64,000 bases of DNA. It comes from Massilia sp. H6 (lineage in GTDB: Bacteria > Pseudomonadota > Gammaproteobacteria > Burkholderiales > Burkholderiaceae_D). Position 1 is the stretch's first letter, and the number at the start of each line of letters is the position of its first letter. The stretch lies in NCBI RefSeq assembly GCF_024802625.1, contig NZ_CP103371.1, forward strand, positions 1,116,001-1,180,000, given 5' to 3'. Below, piece after piece: positions 55,398-64,000 of the stretch. Below the pieces are notes generated by a model. That model had not been told where the DNA came from and ran no database searches. It saw only the letters and a list, made by a program, of their open reading frames with translations. The translations under genes and the position numbers were made by a program.

Positions 55398-56781
55398 GAT
55401 CAAGAACATCCATTTCGTCGGCATCGGCGGCAGCGGCATGAGCGGCATCGCCGAAGTGCTGGTCAATCTCGGCTATAACGTATCGGGCTCCGACCTGGCG
55501 AGCAACGCCGCCAGCCAGCGCCTGGCCGAACTGGGCGCGCGCGTCTTTATCGGCCATTCGGCCGAGCACGTGAGCGGCGCCGACGTGGTGGTGACCTCGA
55601 CCGCCGTCAACGACACCAATCCCGAGGTAGTCGCGGCGCGCGCCGCCAAGGTGCCGCTAGTGCCGCGCGCGATCATGCTCGGCGAACTGATGCGCCTCAA
55701 GCGCGGCATCGCCATTGCCGGCACCCATGGCAAGACCACCACCACCAGCCTGGTCGCCTCGGTGCTGGCTCAGGGTGGCATGGACCCGACTTTCGTCATC
55801 GGCGGCAAGCTGACCGCCGCCGGCGCCAATGCCAAGCTGGGGCAGGGCGACTACATCGTGGCCGAAGCCGACGAGTCGGACGCGTCTTTCCTGAACCTGT
55901 CGCCGATGATCGAGGTGATCACCAACATCGACGCCGACCACATGGAGACCTACGAGCACGATTTCGAAAAGCTCAAGGCCGCCTTCGTGCACTTTACTCA
56001 CCGCCTGCCGTTCTACGGCCGCGTGATGCTGTGCATCGACGACCAGCACGTGCGCTCGATCCTGCCGCAGGTGACCAAGCCGGTGACTACCTACGGCTTT
56101 TCGAGCGACGCCGAAGTGCGCGCCTTCGATGCCTACGCCGAGGGCGTGCACATGCACTTCACGGTGCGCCAGCAAGGCTACCCCGACACCAAGTTCGTGC
56201 TGAACCAGCCGGGCATGCATAATGTGCTCAACGCCTGCTCGGCGATCGCGATCGCGCGCGAAATCGGCATCGACGACGCTGCCACCGCCCAGGGCCTGCT
56301 GGAATTTCGCGGCGTCGGACGCCGATTCACCCGCTACGGCGAAGTGGACTTGCCAGGCGGCGGCAGCTTTACCCTGGTCGACGATTTCGGCCACCATCCG
56401 GTCGAAACCGAGGTCACCCTGGCCGCGGCGCGCGCCGCCTATCCGGGCCGGCGCCTGGTGCTGGCGTTCCAGCCGCACCGCTACAGCCGCACCCGCGACC
56501 TGTTCGAAGATTTCGTGAAAGTGCTGGCGACCCCGGACGTGCTGCTGCTGGCCGAAGTCTATCCGGCCGGCGAGGCGCCGATCGTGGCTGCCGACGGCCG
56601 CGCCCTGGCGCGTGCGCTGCGCACCGGCGGCAAGACCGAGCCTATTTTCGTGGAAACGATCGCCGAGATGCCTGCCGCCATCCTGAACGCGGCGCGCGAC
56701 GGCGACGTCGTCCTGACGATGGGCGCCGGCTCGATCAGCGGCATCCCTCACCAATTGACCAATGCAAAGGCTTCATCGTGA
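55387..56781 (+). CDS. murC: UDP-MurNAc-L-alanine ligase MurC
   Basis: A 464-aa Mur ligase with the nucleotide loop GIGGSGMSG (12-20) and the ATP loop GTHGKTTT (112-119), typical of MurC rather than Mur[12 protein letters not shown] and [12 protein letters not shown] are further MurC blocks. It adds L-Ala to UDP-MurNAc, the first peptide step. It overlaps murG by 11 bp and ddl by 4 bp. Confidence 0.96.
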   Translation: MKHKIKNIHFVGIGGSGMSGIAEVLVNLGYNVSGSDLASNAASQRLAELGARVFIGHSAEHVSGADVVVTSTAVNDTNPEVVAARAAKVPLVPRAIMLGELMRLKRGIAIAGTHGKTTTTSLVASVLAQGGMDPTFVIGGKLTAAGANAKLGQGDYIVAEADESDASFLNLSPMIEVITNIDADHMETYEHDFEKLKAAFVHFTHRLPFYGRVMLCIDDQHVRSILPQVTKPVTTYGFSSDAEVRAFDAYAEGVHMHFTVRQQGYPDTKFVLNQPGMHNVLNACSAIAIAREIGIDDAATAQGLLEFRGVGRRFTRYGEVDLPGGGSFTLVDDFGHHPVETEVTLAAARAAYPGRRLVLAFQPHRYSRTRDLFEDFVKVLATPDVLLLAEVYPAGEAPIVAADGRALARALRTGGKTEPIFVETIAEMPAAILNAARDGDVVLTMGAGSISGIPHQLTNAKASS

Positions 56782-57749
56782 ACGCAACCACTCCTACCTT
56801 TGACGCGGCAGCCTTCGGCAAGGTCGGCGTGCTGTTCGGCGGACGCTCCGCCGAGCGCGACGTCTCGATCATGTCCGGCACCGGCGTGCTGGCCGCGCTG
56901 CAAAGCCGCGGCATCGATGCCCACGCTTTCGATCCGGGCACGCAGGACCTGACCGAACTGGCAGCGCAAGGCTTCGACCGCGTCTTCATCGCGCTGCACG
57001 GCCGTTATGGCGAAGACGGCAGCCTGCAGGGCGCGCTCGAGCAGCTCGGCATTCCGTACACCGGCAGCGGCGTGATGGCCTCGAGCGTAGGCATGGACAA
57101 GATTGCCACCAAGAAGATCTGGAAGTTCGACGAGATCCCGACGCCCGACTACGTGTCGATCGACCAGCACACCGACCTCGATAAAGTGCTGGTCACGCTG
57201 GGCCTGCCGCTGATCGTCAAGCCGCCGCTGGAAGGCTCCACCATCGGCATCACCAAGGTGACCGAAGCTGCCCAGCTGCGGGCCGCGGTGGAACTGGCCG
57301 CCGGCTTCGACGAGGTCGTGCTGGCCGAAGAATTCGTCACCGGCCGCGAATTCACCGTGGCCGTGCTGGGACAGGGCGCCAGCGCGCGGGCGCTGCCGAT
57401 CGTCGAGATCGTGGCCCCGGAAGGCAATTACGACTACCAGAACAAGTACTTTACCGACGACACCCACTACCACTGCCCGGCGGAGCTGGACCCTGTATTG
57501 ACCGAGGAAATCCAGCGCCACGCCGTGAACGCCTACCGCGCGCTCGGTTGCGAAGGCTGGGGCCGGGTCGACGTGCTGGTACGCGAAAGCGACATGCGTC
57601 CGTTCTTGTTGGAAGTGAATACCTCGCCGGGCATGACGTCGCACTCGCTGGTGCCGATGGCCGCGCGTGCGCAGGGCATCAGCTACGAGGATCTGTGCAT
57701 CGAGATCCTGGCCTCGAGCCGCCTGAAGATCCCGAAAGCGAAAGGTTAA
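56778..57749 (+). CDS. ddl: D-alanine-D-alanine ligase
   Basis: A 323-aa ATP-grasp enzyme of the DdlB type, starting at GTG 56778. [10 protein letters not shown] (21-30) is the N-terminal signature. The central ATP-grasp has [13 protein letters not shown], and the C-terminal [13 protein letters not shown] carries the metal-binding Glu and Asn. It supplies D-Ala-D-Ala to MurF. It overlaps murC and precedes ftsQ by 6 bp. Confidence 0.96.
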   Translation: MNATTPTFDAAAFGKVGVLFGGRSAERDVSIMSGTGVLAALQSRGIDAHAFDPGTQDLTELAAQGFDRVFIALHGRYGEDGSLQGALEQLGIPYTGSGVMASSVGMDKIATKKIWKFDEIPTPDYVSIDQHTDLDKVLVTLGLPLIVKPPLEGSTIGITKVTEAAQLRAAVELAAGFDEVVLAEEFVTGREFTVAVLGQGASARALPIVEIVAPEGNYDYQNKYFTDDTHYHCPAELDPVLTEEIQRHAVNAYRALGCEGWGRVDVLVRESDMRPFLLEVNTSPGMTSHSLVPMAARAQGISYEDLCIEILASSRLKIPKAKG

Positions 57750-57755
57750 GCAGCG

Positions 57756-58580
57756 ATGTGGCATGACGTGCGCGCCCTCAATGCAAGCGCCAGCGCCCTG
57801 GTGGCGCTGACGGTGCTCGCCGGTCTGGCGTCGGGCGTGTGGTGGCTGTCGCAGCGCCCCATGTTCTCGCTGCGCGCGGTGACGGTGGAGAGCATGTACG
57901 GGATCGACCTGCGCCACGTGAACGAACTGACGGTGCGCAACGGCGTCATCGGCAAGATTCGCGGCAACTTCTTCACCGCCGACCTGGAGCAGGTGCGCGC
58001 GACCTTCGAGACCGTGCCCTGGGTGCGCCGCGCCACGGTGCGGCGCGAATGGCCGAACCAGCTGGTGGTCGAGGTCGAGGAGCACGAGGCGCTCGGCACC
58101 TGGGGCGAGGATGGCCGCCTGCTGTCGGTCAAGGGCGATGTGTTTACCGCCAACCTGGCCGAGGCCGACGACGACCACGCATTGCCTGGTTTCGACGGCC
58201 CGCAAGGGACCGAAAAGGAAGTATTGGCCCGCTTTACCGAGCTGCGTTCGCTGTTCGCGCCGGTCCAGCTGGCGCCGCTGCACCTGTCGCTCTCGAGCCG
58301 GTATGCCTGGACCGTGAAGCTGGACAATGGCATGAGCGTGGCGCTGGGGCGCGAGCAGGACCGCGACACGCTCAAGAAACGCGTGCAGCGCCTGGTCGGG
58401 GTGTACCCGCAACTGGTCGCGCGGCTGCAAGAAGGCCGTATCGACACGATCGACATGCGCTACCAGAACGGGCTGGCGCTGTCGTCGGCGGCCTTGAGCG
58501 TGCCGCTGGATGTGACCAAGCCGGTGAAGCCGGCAAAAAAAACGACAACTCCGATCAATAAGACAACCAAGCAAACATAA
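57756..58580 (+). CDS. ftsQ: Cell division protein FtsQ
   Basis: A 274-aa bitopic divisome protein. A membrane helix at about residues 11-31 precedes the POTRA domain (from about 37, FSLRAVTVESMYGIDLRHVN) and the beta domain with VPWVRRATVRREWPNQLVVE. The Lys/Thr-rich C-terminal tail (KPVKPAKKTTTPINKTTKQT) is an unstructured extension. It bridges FtsB/FtsL to the rest of the divisome. ftsA follows after 13 bp. Confidence 0.95.
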   Translation: MWHDVRALNASASALVALTVLAGLASGVWWLSQRPMFSLRAVTVESMYGIDLRHVNELTVRNGVIGKIRGNFFTADLEQVRATFETVPWVRRATVRREWPNQLVVEVEEHEALGTWGEDGRLLSVKGDVFTANLAEADDDHALPGFDGPQGTEKEVLARFTELRSLFAPVQLAPLHLSLSSRYAWTVKLDNGMSVALGREQDRDTLKKRVQRLVGVYPQLVARLQEGRIDTIDMRYQNGLALSSAALSVPLDVTKPVKPAKKTTTPINKTTKQT

Positions 58581-58593
58581 GCAGGCAACAGCA

Positions 58594-59826
58594 ATGACAA
58601 AAGACGCGAAGAACCTGATCGTCGGCCTCGACATCGGCACCTCGAAGGTGGTGGCGGTGGTGGCCGAAGTGATGTCCGACGGACGCCACGAGGTGATCGG
58701 CCTCGGTCAGCACGAGTCGAAAGGGTTGAAGAAAGGCGTGGTCGTCAACATCGAGGCCACCGTCGAGTCGATCCAGCGTGCGCTCGAGGAAGCGGAGCTG
58801 ATGGCCGACTGCAAGATCCGCAATGTCTATGCTGGCATCGCCGGCAGCCATATCCGCTCGTTCAATTCGAGCGGCATGGTCGCGATCAAGGACAAGGAAG
58901 TCACCGCCACCGACGTGGCGCGCGTGATCGAGACCGCCAAGGCGGTGAACATCCCGACCGACCAGCAATTGCTGCACACGGTGCCGCAGGAATTCATCGT
59001 CGATAACCAGGAAGACGTGCGCGAACCGATCGGCATGAGCGGCATTCGCCTGGAAGTGCGCGTGCACATCGTCACCGGTGCGGTCTCGGCAGTGCAGAAC
59101 ATAGTAAAGTGCGTGCGCCGTTGTGGCCTCGAGGTCTCGGACCTGATCCTGCAGCCGATGGCCTCGGCCGACGCGGTGCTGACGGTCGATGAGAAGGAAC
59201 TGGGCGTGGTGTTGATCGACATTGGCGGCGGCACCACCGACATCGCGGTGTTCTCGGACGGCGCGATTCGCCACACCGCGGTACTGCCGATTGCCGGCGA
59301 CCAGATCACCAGCGACATCGCGATGGCCTTGCGCACGCCGACCGGCGAAGCCGAGGACATCAAGATCCGCTACGGCGTGGCCAAGCAGGTGCTGGCCGAT
59401 CCGGGCGAGACGCTGGAGGTGCCGGGGCTGGGCGACCGCGGTCCGCGCGCCTTGTCGCGCCAGGCGCTGGCGGCCGTGATCGAGCCGCGCGTCGAAGAAC
59501 TGTTTGCAATGGTGCACACGGTGGTGCGCGATTCCGGCTACGAGGGCGTGCTCTCGTCGGGCATCGTGCTCACCGGTGGCAGCTCGATCATGCCCGGCAT
59601 GATCGAGATGGCCGAAGACATTTTTCTCAAACCGGCGCGCCTGGGCACGCCGGACTACCGCGGCCAGTTGGCCGACGTCGTGCGCAGCCCCCGCTACGCC
59701 ACGGTGCTCGGTTTGCTGCTGGAAGCGAAGAAGCAATACCTGCGCGGTCACATCGTCACGCGCCAGGATGGTTCGGTGAAGGCAGTCTGGCAGCGCATGA
59801 AGGAATGGATAGCAGGGAACTTCTAA
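58594..59826 (+). CDS. ftsA: Cell division protein FtsA
   Basis: A 410-aa actin-like ATPase. The phosphate-1 loop is GLDIGTSK (11-18) and the phosphate-2 loop IDIGGGTTDIAV. The C-terminal amphipathic helix AVWQRMKEWIAGNF (397-410) is the membrane-targeting anchor. It tethers FtsZ to the membrane and signals to FtsW/FtsI. A 145-bp gap, the longest within the cluster after mraZ, separates it from ftsZ and may hold an extra ftsZ promoter. Confidence 0.97.
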   Translation: MTKDAKNLIVGLDIGTSKVVAVVAEVMSDGRHEVIGLGQHESKGLKKGVVVNIEATVESIQRALEEAELMADCKIRNVYAGIAGSHIRSFNSSGMVAIKDKEVTATDVARVIETAKAVNIPTDQQLLHTVPQEFIVDNQEDVREPIGMSGIRLEVRVHIVTGAVSAVQNIVKCVRRCGLEVSDLILQPMASADAVLTVDEKELGVVLIDIGGGTTDIAVFSDGAIRHTAVLPIAGDQITSDIAMALRTPTGEAEDIKIRYGVAKQVLADPGETLEVPGLGDRGPRALSRQALAAVIEPRVEELFAMVHTVVRDSGYEGVLSSGIVLTGGSSIMPGMIEMAEDIFLKPARLGTPDYRGQLADVVRSPRYATVLGLLLEAKKQYLRGHIVTRQDGSVKAVWQRMKEWIAGNF

Positions 59827-59971
59827 GACACTAAATTTTTAGTACGACAGCAACAAATCGTTCACGGGTCAAGATTTTTTAAATACAATCGCTGTTTCCG
59901 GTTGCGGAGCCTGCCAGGGGCCTGGCAAATCTCCTCGATCGAGAAGCGGCACTGAATATTGGGAGTTCATC

Positions 59972-61168
59972 ATGGAGTTCGATATGGTCGATAACGCAGC
60001 ACTGGGAACCGTCATCAAAGTTGTCGGCGTCGGCGGCGCCGGCGGCAACGCGGTTCAGCACATGATCAATAAGGGTGTGTCCGGTGTCGAGTTCATCGCC
60101 GCAAACACGGATGCGCAGGCACTTGCAGTGTCGGGCGCGAATAACATCATCCAGATCGGCGACTCCGGCCTGGGCGCTGGCATGCGTCCGGAAGTGGGCC
60201 GCCAGCTCGCCGAGCAGACCCGTTCGCGCATCGAAGACGCGCTGCGCGGCGCGCACATGGTCTTCATCGCTGCCGGCATGGGCGGCGGCACCGGTACCGG
60301 CGCCGCGCCGATCGTCGCCGAAGTGGCCAAGAGCATGGGTGCGCTCACCGTTGCCGTGGTCTCCAAGCCGTTCTCCTACGAAGGCGACAAGTGCATGCAG
60401 GTGGCGGAAGCCGGCCTGGAAGAGCTGAGCAAGCACGTCGACTCATTGATCGTCATCCTGAACGAAAAACTGGAAGACATCTACGAAGACGAAAGCATGC
60501 TCGACTGGATGAAGCACGCCGACGACGTCCTGAACAACGCTGTTGCCGGTATCGCCGAGATCATCAACGTGCCGGGCCACATTAACGTCGACTTTAACGA
60601 CGTCAAGACCATCATGAGCGAGCAGGGCAAGGCCATGATGGGTACCGCGACCGCCGCCGGCGTCGACCGCGCGCGCATCGCCGCCGAACAGGCCGTGGCC
60701 TCGCCGCTGCTGGACGGTATCGACCTGTCGGGCGCCAAGGGCGTGCTGGTCAACGTGACCGCCAGCCGTGGCCTGAAGGGCAAGGAAATCAAGGAAGTCA
60801 TGGCCGCCGTGCGCGCCTTCGCCGCGCCGGACGCGTCGATTGCCCAGGGCATCGCCTACGACGACGAGATGGGCGACGAGATCCGCGTGACCGTGGTCGC
60901 GACCGGCCTGGGCAAGGCCAAGAAGATGCAGCTGGTGCAGCCGCAGCAGGTGCTGCGCACCGGTACCTACAATGCCCCGATGATGGCCAGCGCGTCGGCG
61001 GTGGCTGGCGGCCTGACCATGGGCCAGGCCAGCAGCGACGCGCAGAGCGGCATGAAGCAGCCGGCCGTGTGGCGCCGCGAGCAGGCGTCCGAGCAGGTGC
61101 AGGCCATGCAGCGCAACGGCGTCGAGACCTACGACATTCCAGCCTTCCTGCGCAAGCAGGCCGACTGA
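59972..61168 (+). CDS. ftsZ: Cell division protein FtsZ
   Basis: A 398-aa tubulin homologue. The tubulin signature is GGGTGTG (104-110), the T7 loop with catalytic Asp is VDFNDVKTIMSE, and the conserved C-terminal peptide YDIPAFLRKQAD, at the very end, binds FtsA and ZipA. A variable linker (about 325-385) separates them. It forms the Z-ring. A rho-independent terminator 20 bp downstream closes the dcw cluster. Confidence 0.98.
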   Translation: MEFDMVDNAALGTVIKVVGVGGAGGNAVQHMINKGVSGVEFIAANTDAQALAVSGANNIIQIGDSGLGAGMRPEVGRQLAEQTRSRIEDALRGAHMVFIAAGMGGGTGTGAAPIVAEVAKSMGALTVAVVSKPFSYEGDKCMQVAEAGLEELSKHVDSLIVILNEKLEDIYEDESMLDWMKHADDVLNNAVAGIAEIINVPGHINVDFNDVKTIMSEQGKAMMGTATAAGVDRARIAAEQAVASPLLDGIDLSGAKGVLVNVTASRGLKGKEIKEVMAAVRAFAAPDASIAQGIAYDDEMGDEIRVTVVATGLGKAKKMQLVQPQQVLRTGTYNAPMMASASAVAGGLTMGQASSDAQSGMKQPAVWRREQASEQVQAMQRNGVETYDIPAFLRKQAD

Positions 61169-61191
61169 TTGTCGAGTCGGTAGGGAAGTGG

Positions 61192-61217
61192 AAGGGCCAG
61201 CGCAAGCTGGCCTTTTT
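61192..61217 (+). terminator. Terminator of the dcw cluster
   Basis: A GGCCAGC-GCAA-GCTGGCC stem, extended by A/T pairs and followed by six T, lies 24 bp after ftsZ. It is a good intrinsic terminator, so lpxC is probably transcribed separately. Confidence 0.88.
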
Positions 61218-61336
61218 TCGTGGTGCCGTCGATTCCAGTGTATTTCACGGAATTTCAGTGCGCGAGCCCATCGCCTGCAAGCTCTGTCCACATCGGCGAT
61301 AATTGCCGGATTCTCAAAACAACAAGGAGTACACCC

Positions 61337-61840
61337 ATGACCATCCAGATCGGCGATCGCCTGCCGGAAGGCACCCTCGCGGAATTCATCGAGACTGAAA
61401 CCGCAGGCTGCGCGCTCGGCCCGAATACTTTCCAGGTCAGCGAACTGGCCAAGGGCAAGAAGATCGTCATCTTCGGCCTGCCGGGCGCCTACACCCCGAC
61501 CTGCTCGGCCCAGCACGTGCCGGGTTACGTCCAGCACGCCGAGGCACTCAAGGCCAAGGGCGTCGATGAAATCTGGTGCATCTCGGTCAACGACGCCTTT
61601 GTGATGGGCGCCTGGGGCCGCGACCAGAAGGCCACCGGTATCGTGCGCATGATGGCCGACGGTAACGCCGCATTCTCGAAGGCGCTGGGCCTGGACGCCG
61701 ACTTCTCGAAGCACGGCATGGGCACCCGCTCGCAGCGCTACTCGATGCTGGTCGAAGATGGCGTCGTCAAGCAGCTCAACGTCGAGACCTCGGGCTTCGA
61801 AGTCTCGGGCGCCGACAAGATGCTCGCACAACTGGCGTAA
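61337..61840 (+). CDS. Peroxiredoxin (Prx5 type)
   Basis: A 167-aa peroxiredoxin with the peroxidatic Cys56 in PGAYTPTCSAQH, the Prx5/Pmp20 signature. Further Cys residues (Cys25 and one near residue 80, EIWCISVND) could resolve the sulfenic acid, but the mechanism (one- or two-Cys) cannot be settled. It reduces hydrogen and organic peroxides with thiol donors. The start ATG 61337 follows AAGGAG. A terminator follows. A peroxiredoxin between ftsZ and lpxC is common in Burkholderiales. Confidence 0.93.
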   Translation: MTIQIGDRLPEGTLAEFIETETAGCALGPNTFQVSELAKGKKIVIFGLPGAYTPTCSAQHVPGYVQHAEALKAKGVDEIWCISVNDAFVMGAWGRDQKATGIVRMMADGNAAFSKALGLDADFSKHGMGTRSQRYSMLVEDGVVKQLNVETSGFEVSGADKMLAQLA

Positions 61841-61854
61841 GCGCCGCTACCTGC

Positions 61855-61878
61855 AAACGGCGCCTCGGCGCCGTTTTT
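61855..61878 (+). terminator. Terminator after the peroxiredoxin gene
   Basis: AAACGGCGCC and GGCGCCGTTT pair around a very short centre, followed by T-runs, 15 bp after the stop. Confidence 0.85.
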
Positions 61879-61884
61879 CATGCC

Positions 61885-62334
61885 ATGATCATCAATGCCG
61901 AAACCCCCGACCAGCCAGAGATCCGCTGCCTGCTAGACCAGCTCGATGCGGTCTGCGCGGCGCTGTATCCGGTCGAATCGCACCACCCGATGAATATCGC
62001 CTCGCTGCTGGCAGACGACGTGCTGTTTTTGGTCGCGCGCGGCAGCGACGGCGCCGCGCTCGGCTGCGTGGCGCTGGTGCGGCGCGAGGGCTTCGGCGAG
62101 GTCAAGTGCATGGTGGTCGACCAAGCCATGCGCGGGCGTGGCACCGGGCGTCGGCTGCTCGAGCAGCTGGCGACCTTTGCCAGGATGTCTGGCGTGCGCG
62201 CGCTCAAGCTGGAAACCGGCATCCGCCAGCTAGAAGCGATCAAGCTGTACGAGCGCTTTGGCTTTACCCGCTGCGCCCCCTTCGGCGCTGGCCAGCCGGA
62301 CCCGCTGAGCCTGTTCATGGAAAAGCAGCTGTGA
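61885..62334 (+). CDS. GNAT family N-acetyltransferase
   Basis: A 149-aa single-domain acetyltransferase. Motif A includes VVDQAMRGRGTGRRLLEQL with the acetyl-CoA pyrophosphate loop RGRGTG (83-88), and motif B is AIKLYERFGFTRCAPFG. The substrate is not deducible. It begins only 6 bp after the preceding terminator, which leaves little room for a promoter, so some read-through or a promoter inside the peroxiredoxin gene is likely. Its stop overlaps the GTG of the DMT transporter gene. Confidence 0.88.
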   Translation: MIINAETPDQPEIRCLLDQLDAVCAALYPVESHHPMNIASLLADDVLFLVARGSDGAALGCVALVRREGFGEVKCMVVDQAMRGRGTGRRLLEQLATFARMSGVRALKLETGIRQLEAIKLYERFGFTRCAPFGAGQPDPLSLFMEKQL

Positions 62335-63236
62335 AGCTTGGCATGAAGCTTGACATGAAGCGGCCCGCCGGCAACCTGTACAGCATTTACGCGATGGTGC
62401 TGGCCGTGTTCATGTTTGCCCTGATGGACACGGTCATGAAGCTGCTTACCGAGCGCTATCCGGCGATTCAGGTGGCGGCGCTGCGTTCGCTCACCTCACT
62501 GCCGCTGGTAGCGATCTACGTGGGCGTGCGGGTCGGTTACCGCGACATCTTCAAGATCCGCTGGCCGCTGCACCTGATGCGCGCGGTGCTCGGCATCGCG
62601 ATGCTGACCCTGTTTGCGTTTGGCATCCGCAATCTGTCGCTGGCCGAGGCCTACACGATTTTCTTCGTCTCGCCCGCCCTCATCACGGCGCTGTCGGTGT
62701 GGTTCCTGAAAGAGCGCGTGGGCGCGGCGCGCTGGATCGCGATCGCGGTCGGTCTGGGCGGCGTGCTGGTGGTGCTGCGCCCGAGCGGCGCTGGCTTCCT
62801 GACCATAGGCGGGCTGGCCATTCTCGGCGCGGCCGCCATGTACGCCATATCGGCGATCACGGTGGGCATCCTGGCGCGCACCGACCGCAGCGAACATATG
62901 GTGTTCTGGCTGATGGTGATGGTGGCGGTTGGCGCCAGCGCGCTGGCGGTGCCCGGCTGGGTGGCGCTGAGCACGGCCGACCTGCCGCTGCTGGCGGCCC
63001 TGTCGCTGACCGGCTTCATCGGCCAGCTGGCGATCACCGAAGCCTTTGCCAGGGGCCAGGCCTCGAGCATCGCCCCCTTTGAATACACCGCGCTGGCCTG
63101 GGCCGTGGGGCTGGATTGGCTGCTGTGGCAAACCCTGCCCGACCGTTACACCATGCTGGGCGCTGCCATTATCATCGGCAGCGGGCTGTATCTGCTGCGC
63201 CACGAGAAAAGACACGTCGAAGCCGAGCATCCGTAG
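62331..63236 (+). CDS. DMT family transporter (EamA domains)
   Basis: A protein of about 301 aa with ten membrane helices in two EamA repeats ([15 protein letters not shown] first helix; [20 protein letters not shown]; the second repeat from about residue 155). It probably exports metabolites or amino acids. The start is uncertain: a 12-bp unit is repeated three times at the 5' end, giving GTG 62331, ATG 62343 and ATG 62355 in frame. GTG 62331 overlaps the GNAT stop (GTGA) and is used here. Confidence 0.87.
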   Translation: MKLGMKLDMKRPAGNLYSIYAMVLAVFMFALMDTVMKLLTERYPAIQVAALRSLTSLPLVAIYVGVRVGYRDIFKIRWPLHLMRAVLGIAMLTLFAFGIRNLSLAEAYTIFFVSPALITALSVWFLKERVGAARWIAIAVGLGGVLVVLRPSGAGFLTIGGLAILGAAAMYAISAITVGILARTDRSEHMVFWLMVMVAVGASALAVPGWVALSTADLPLLAALSLTGFIGQLAITEAFARGQASSIAPFEYTALAWAVGLDWLLWQTLPDRYTMLGAAIIIGSGLYLLRHEKRHVEAEHP

Positions 63237-63271
63237 AGGTGGCCCCGGCAGCAAGCACAAAAGCGCTGGGC

Positions 63272-63277
63272 TATAAT
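63272..63277 (+). promoter_or_regulatory. Predicted -10 box of lpxC
   Basis: A perfect TATAAT lies 7 bp before the lpxC ATG, within the 47-bp gap. No good -35 is seen. It would give a nearly leaderless message, so it may be fortuitous or a weak promoter. Confidence 0.4.
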
Positions 63278-63283
63278 CGCCGG

Positions 63284-64000
63284 ATGCTGAAACAACGAAC
63301 CATCAAACAGGTCGTGCGCACCACCGGTGTCGGCGTCCACTCTGGCACCAAGGTCGAACTGACCCTGCGTCCGGCCGCGCCGGGGGCCGGCATCACCTTC
63401 CGCCGCGTCGACTACGACCCGGTCGTCGCCATCGCCTGCGCCGCCGACGTGGTCGGCGAAACCCGCATGGCCACGGTCCTGATCAAGGACGGCGCGCGCG
63501 TGTCCACCGTCGAGCACCTGATGTCGGCCTGCGCCGGCCTGGGTATCGACAACCTGACCGTCGATGTCACTGCCGAGGAAATCCCGATCATGGACGGCTC
63601 TGCGGCATCCTTCGTCTACCTGCTGCAGCAGGCCGGCGTAGAAGAGCAGGACGTGCCAAAGAAATTCATCCGCGTGCTCAAAGAGGTCGAGATCCGCCAG
63701 GGAACCGGCAGCGGCGAAAAATGGGCGCGCCTGTCGCCTTACGAGGGCTTCAAGCTCGACTTCTTCATTGAATTCAATCACCCGGCGGTGGACGGCACCA
63801 TGCAGCGCGCGGCGGTCGACTTCGGCGACGTGTCGTACGTGCACGACGTGGCGCGGGCGCGCACCTTCGGCTTCATGCAGGACGTGGAAACCCTGCGCGG
63901 CATGGGCTTGGCGCGCGGCGGTTCGCTGGAAAACGCCATCGTGATGGACGAGTACCGCATCCTGAATGCGGACGGGCTGCGCTACGACGACGAATTCGTG
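63284..64000 (+). CDS. lpxC: UDP-3-O-acyl-GlcNAc deacetylase LpxC, 3' end beyond the window
   Basis: The first 239 residues of the committed enzyme of lipid A synthesis. It starts [20 protein letters not shown], and the zinc/catalytic segment VEHLMSA gives Glu77 and His78, matching the family Glu78/His79. [18 protein letters not shown] and [13 protein letters not shown] are also present. The frame runs open to the last base. It is a classical dcw-adjacent gene downstream of ftsZ. Confidence 0.96.
   Translation, partial: MLKQRTIKQVVRTTGVGVHSGTKVELTLRPAAPGAGITFRRVDYDPVVAIACAADVVGETRMATVLIKDGARVSTVEHLMSACAGLGIDNLTVDVTAEEIPIMDGSAASFVYLLQQAGVEEQDVPKKFIRVLKEVEIRQGTGSGEKWARLSPYEGFKLDFFIEFNHPAVDGTMQRAAVDFGDVSYVHDVARARTFGFMQDVETLRGMGLARGGSLENAIVMDEYRILNADGLRYDDEFV

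Overview
The window is a GC-rich chromosomal segment of a beta-proteobacterium. It most resembles Oxalobacteraceae (Massilia, Telluria, Duganella or Janthinobacterium type), judged from protein character and gene order rather than a database search. The evidence is a COX operon encoding a CoxB-cytochrome c fusion followed by Cox11, DUF2970, CoxC, DUF2909, SURF1, CtaA, CtaB and SCO; the complete dcw cell-wall and division cluster leading to lpxC; ftsY-ftsE-ftsX next to rpoH; and a class A RNase P RNA. No tRNA, rRNA, insertion sequence, prophage or CRISPR array was seen. Most of the region is conserved core chromosome.

Layout. 1-4.2 kb: 3' part of a prolyl oligopeptidase, then trmL and comF (minus), divergent from a BioC-like methyltransferase. 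4.2-13.6 kb: aa3 cytochrome c oxidase structural, assembly and heme A genes. 13.7-21.3 kb: AI-2E-type permease, SbmA/YddA-like ABC exporter, a small exported protein, YeeE/YedE transporter, CorC/HlyC protein and an NhaR-type LysR regulator. 21.4-24.6 kb: a compact Ter-type stress operon (DUF475, TerD, AIM24/TIGR00266, TerD) divergent from nhaR. 24.7-27.3 kb: YtrA-type GntR regulator, ABC ATPase and a large unrecognised membrane protein, with a palindromic operator over the promoter. 27.4-32.7 kb: assorted single genes, including a lone pstS and mntP behind a candidate yybP-ykoY manganese riboswitch. 32.7-34.1 kb: a lower-GC patch with an unknown exported protein and gene tails. 34.1-38.7 kb: rpoH with a CIRCE element, then ftsX-ftsE-ftsY. 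38.7-43.6 kb: a TPP enzyme, rnpB, glpK and a Lon-like AAA+ ATPase. 43.6-61.2 kb: the dcw cluster mraZ-rsmH-ftsL-ftsI-murE-murF-mraY-murD-ftsW-murG-murC-ddl-ftsQ-ftsA-ftsZ, most genes overlapping or nearly touching. 61.2-64 kb: peroxiredoxin, GNAT, DMT transporter and the 5' part of lpxC.

How it works together. The 4.5-13.6 kb block supplies respiratory oxidase subunits I-III, copper insertion (CtaG, SCO), heme A synthesis (CtaA, CtaB) and SURF1. The dcw block makes lipid II from UDP-MurNAc and builds the FtsZ/FtsA/FtsQ/FtsL/FtsW/FtsI divisome. Regulation readable from the DNA includes CIRCE at rpoH (HrcA), four 10-bp-spaced MraZ boxes at the mraZ promoter, a GTATTAG/CTAATAC operator for the GntR regulator, a riboswitch at mntP, and a tiny open frame coupled by ATGA to DUF475. 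I found no clearly unprecedented system. The least explained units are the NhaR/DUF475/TerD/AIM24 module, the GntR-ABC-membrane protein operon, and the lower-GC patch at 32.7-34.1 kb.
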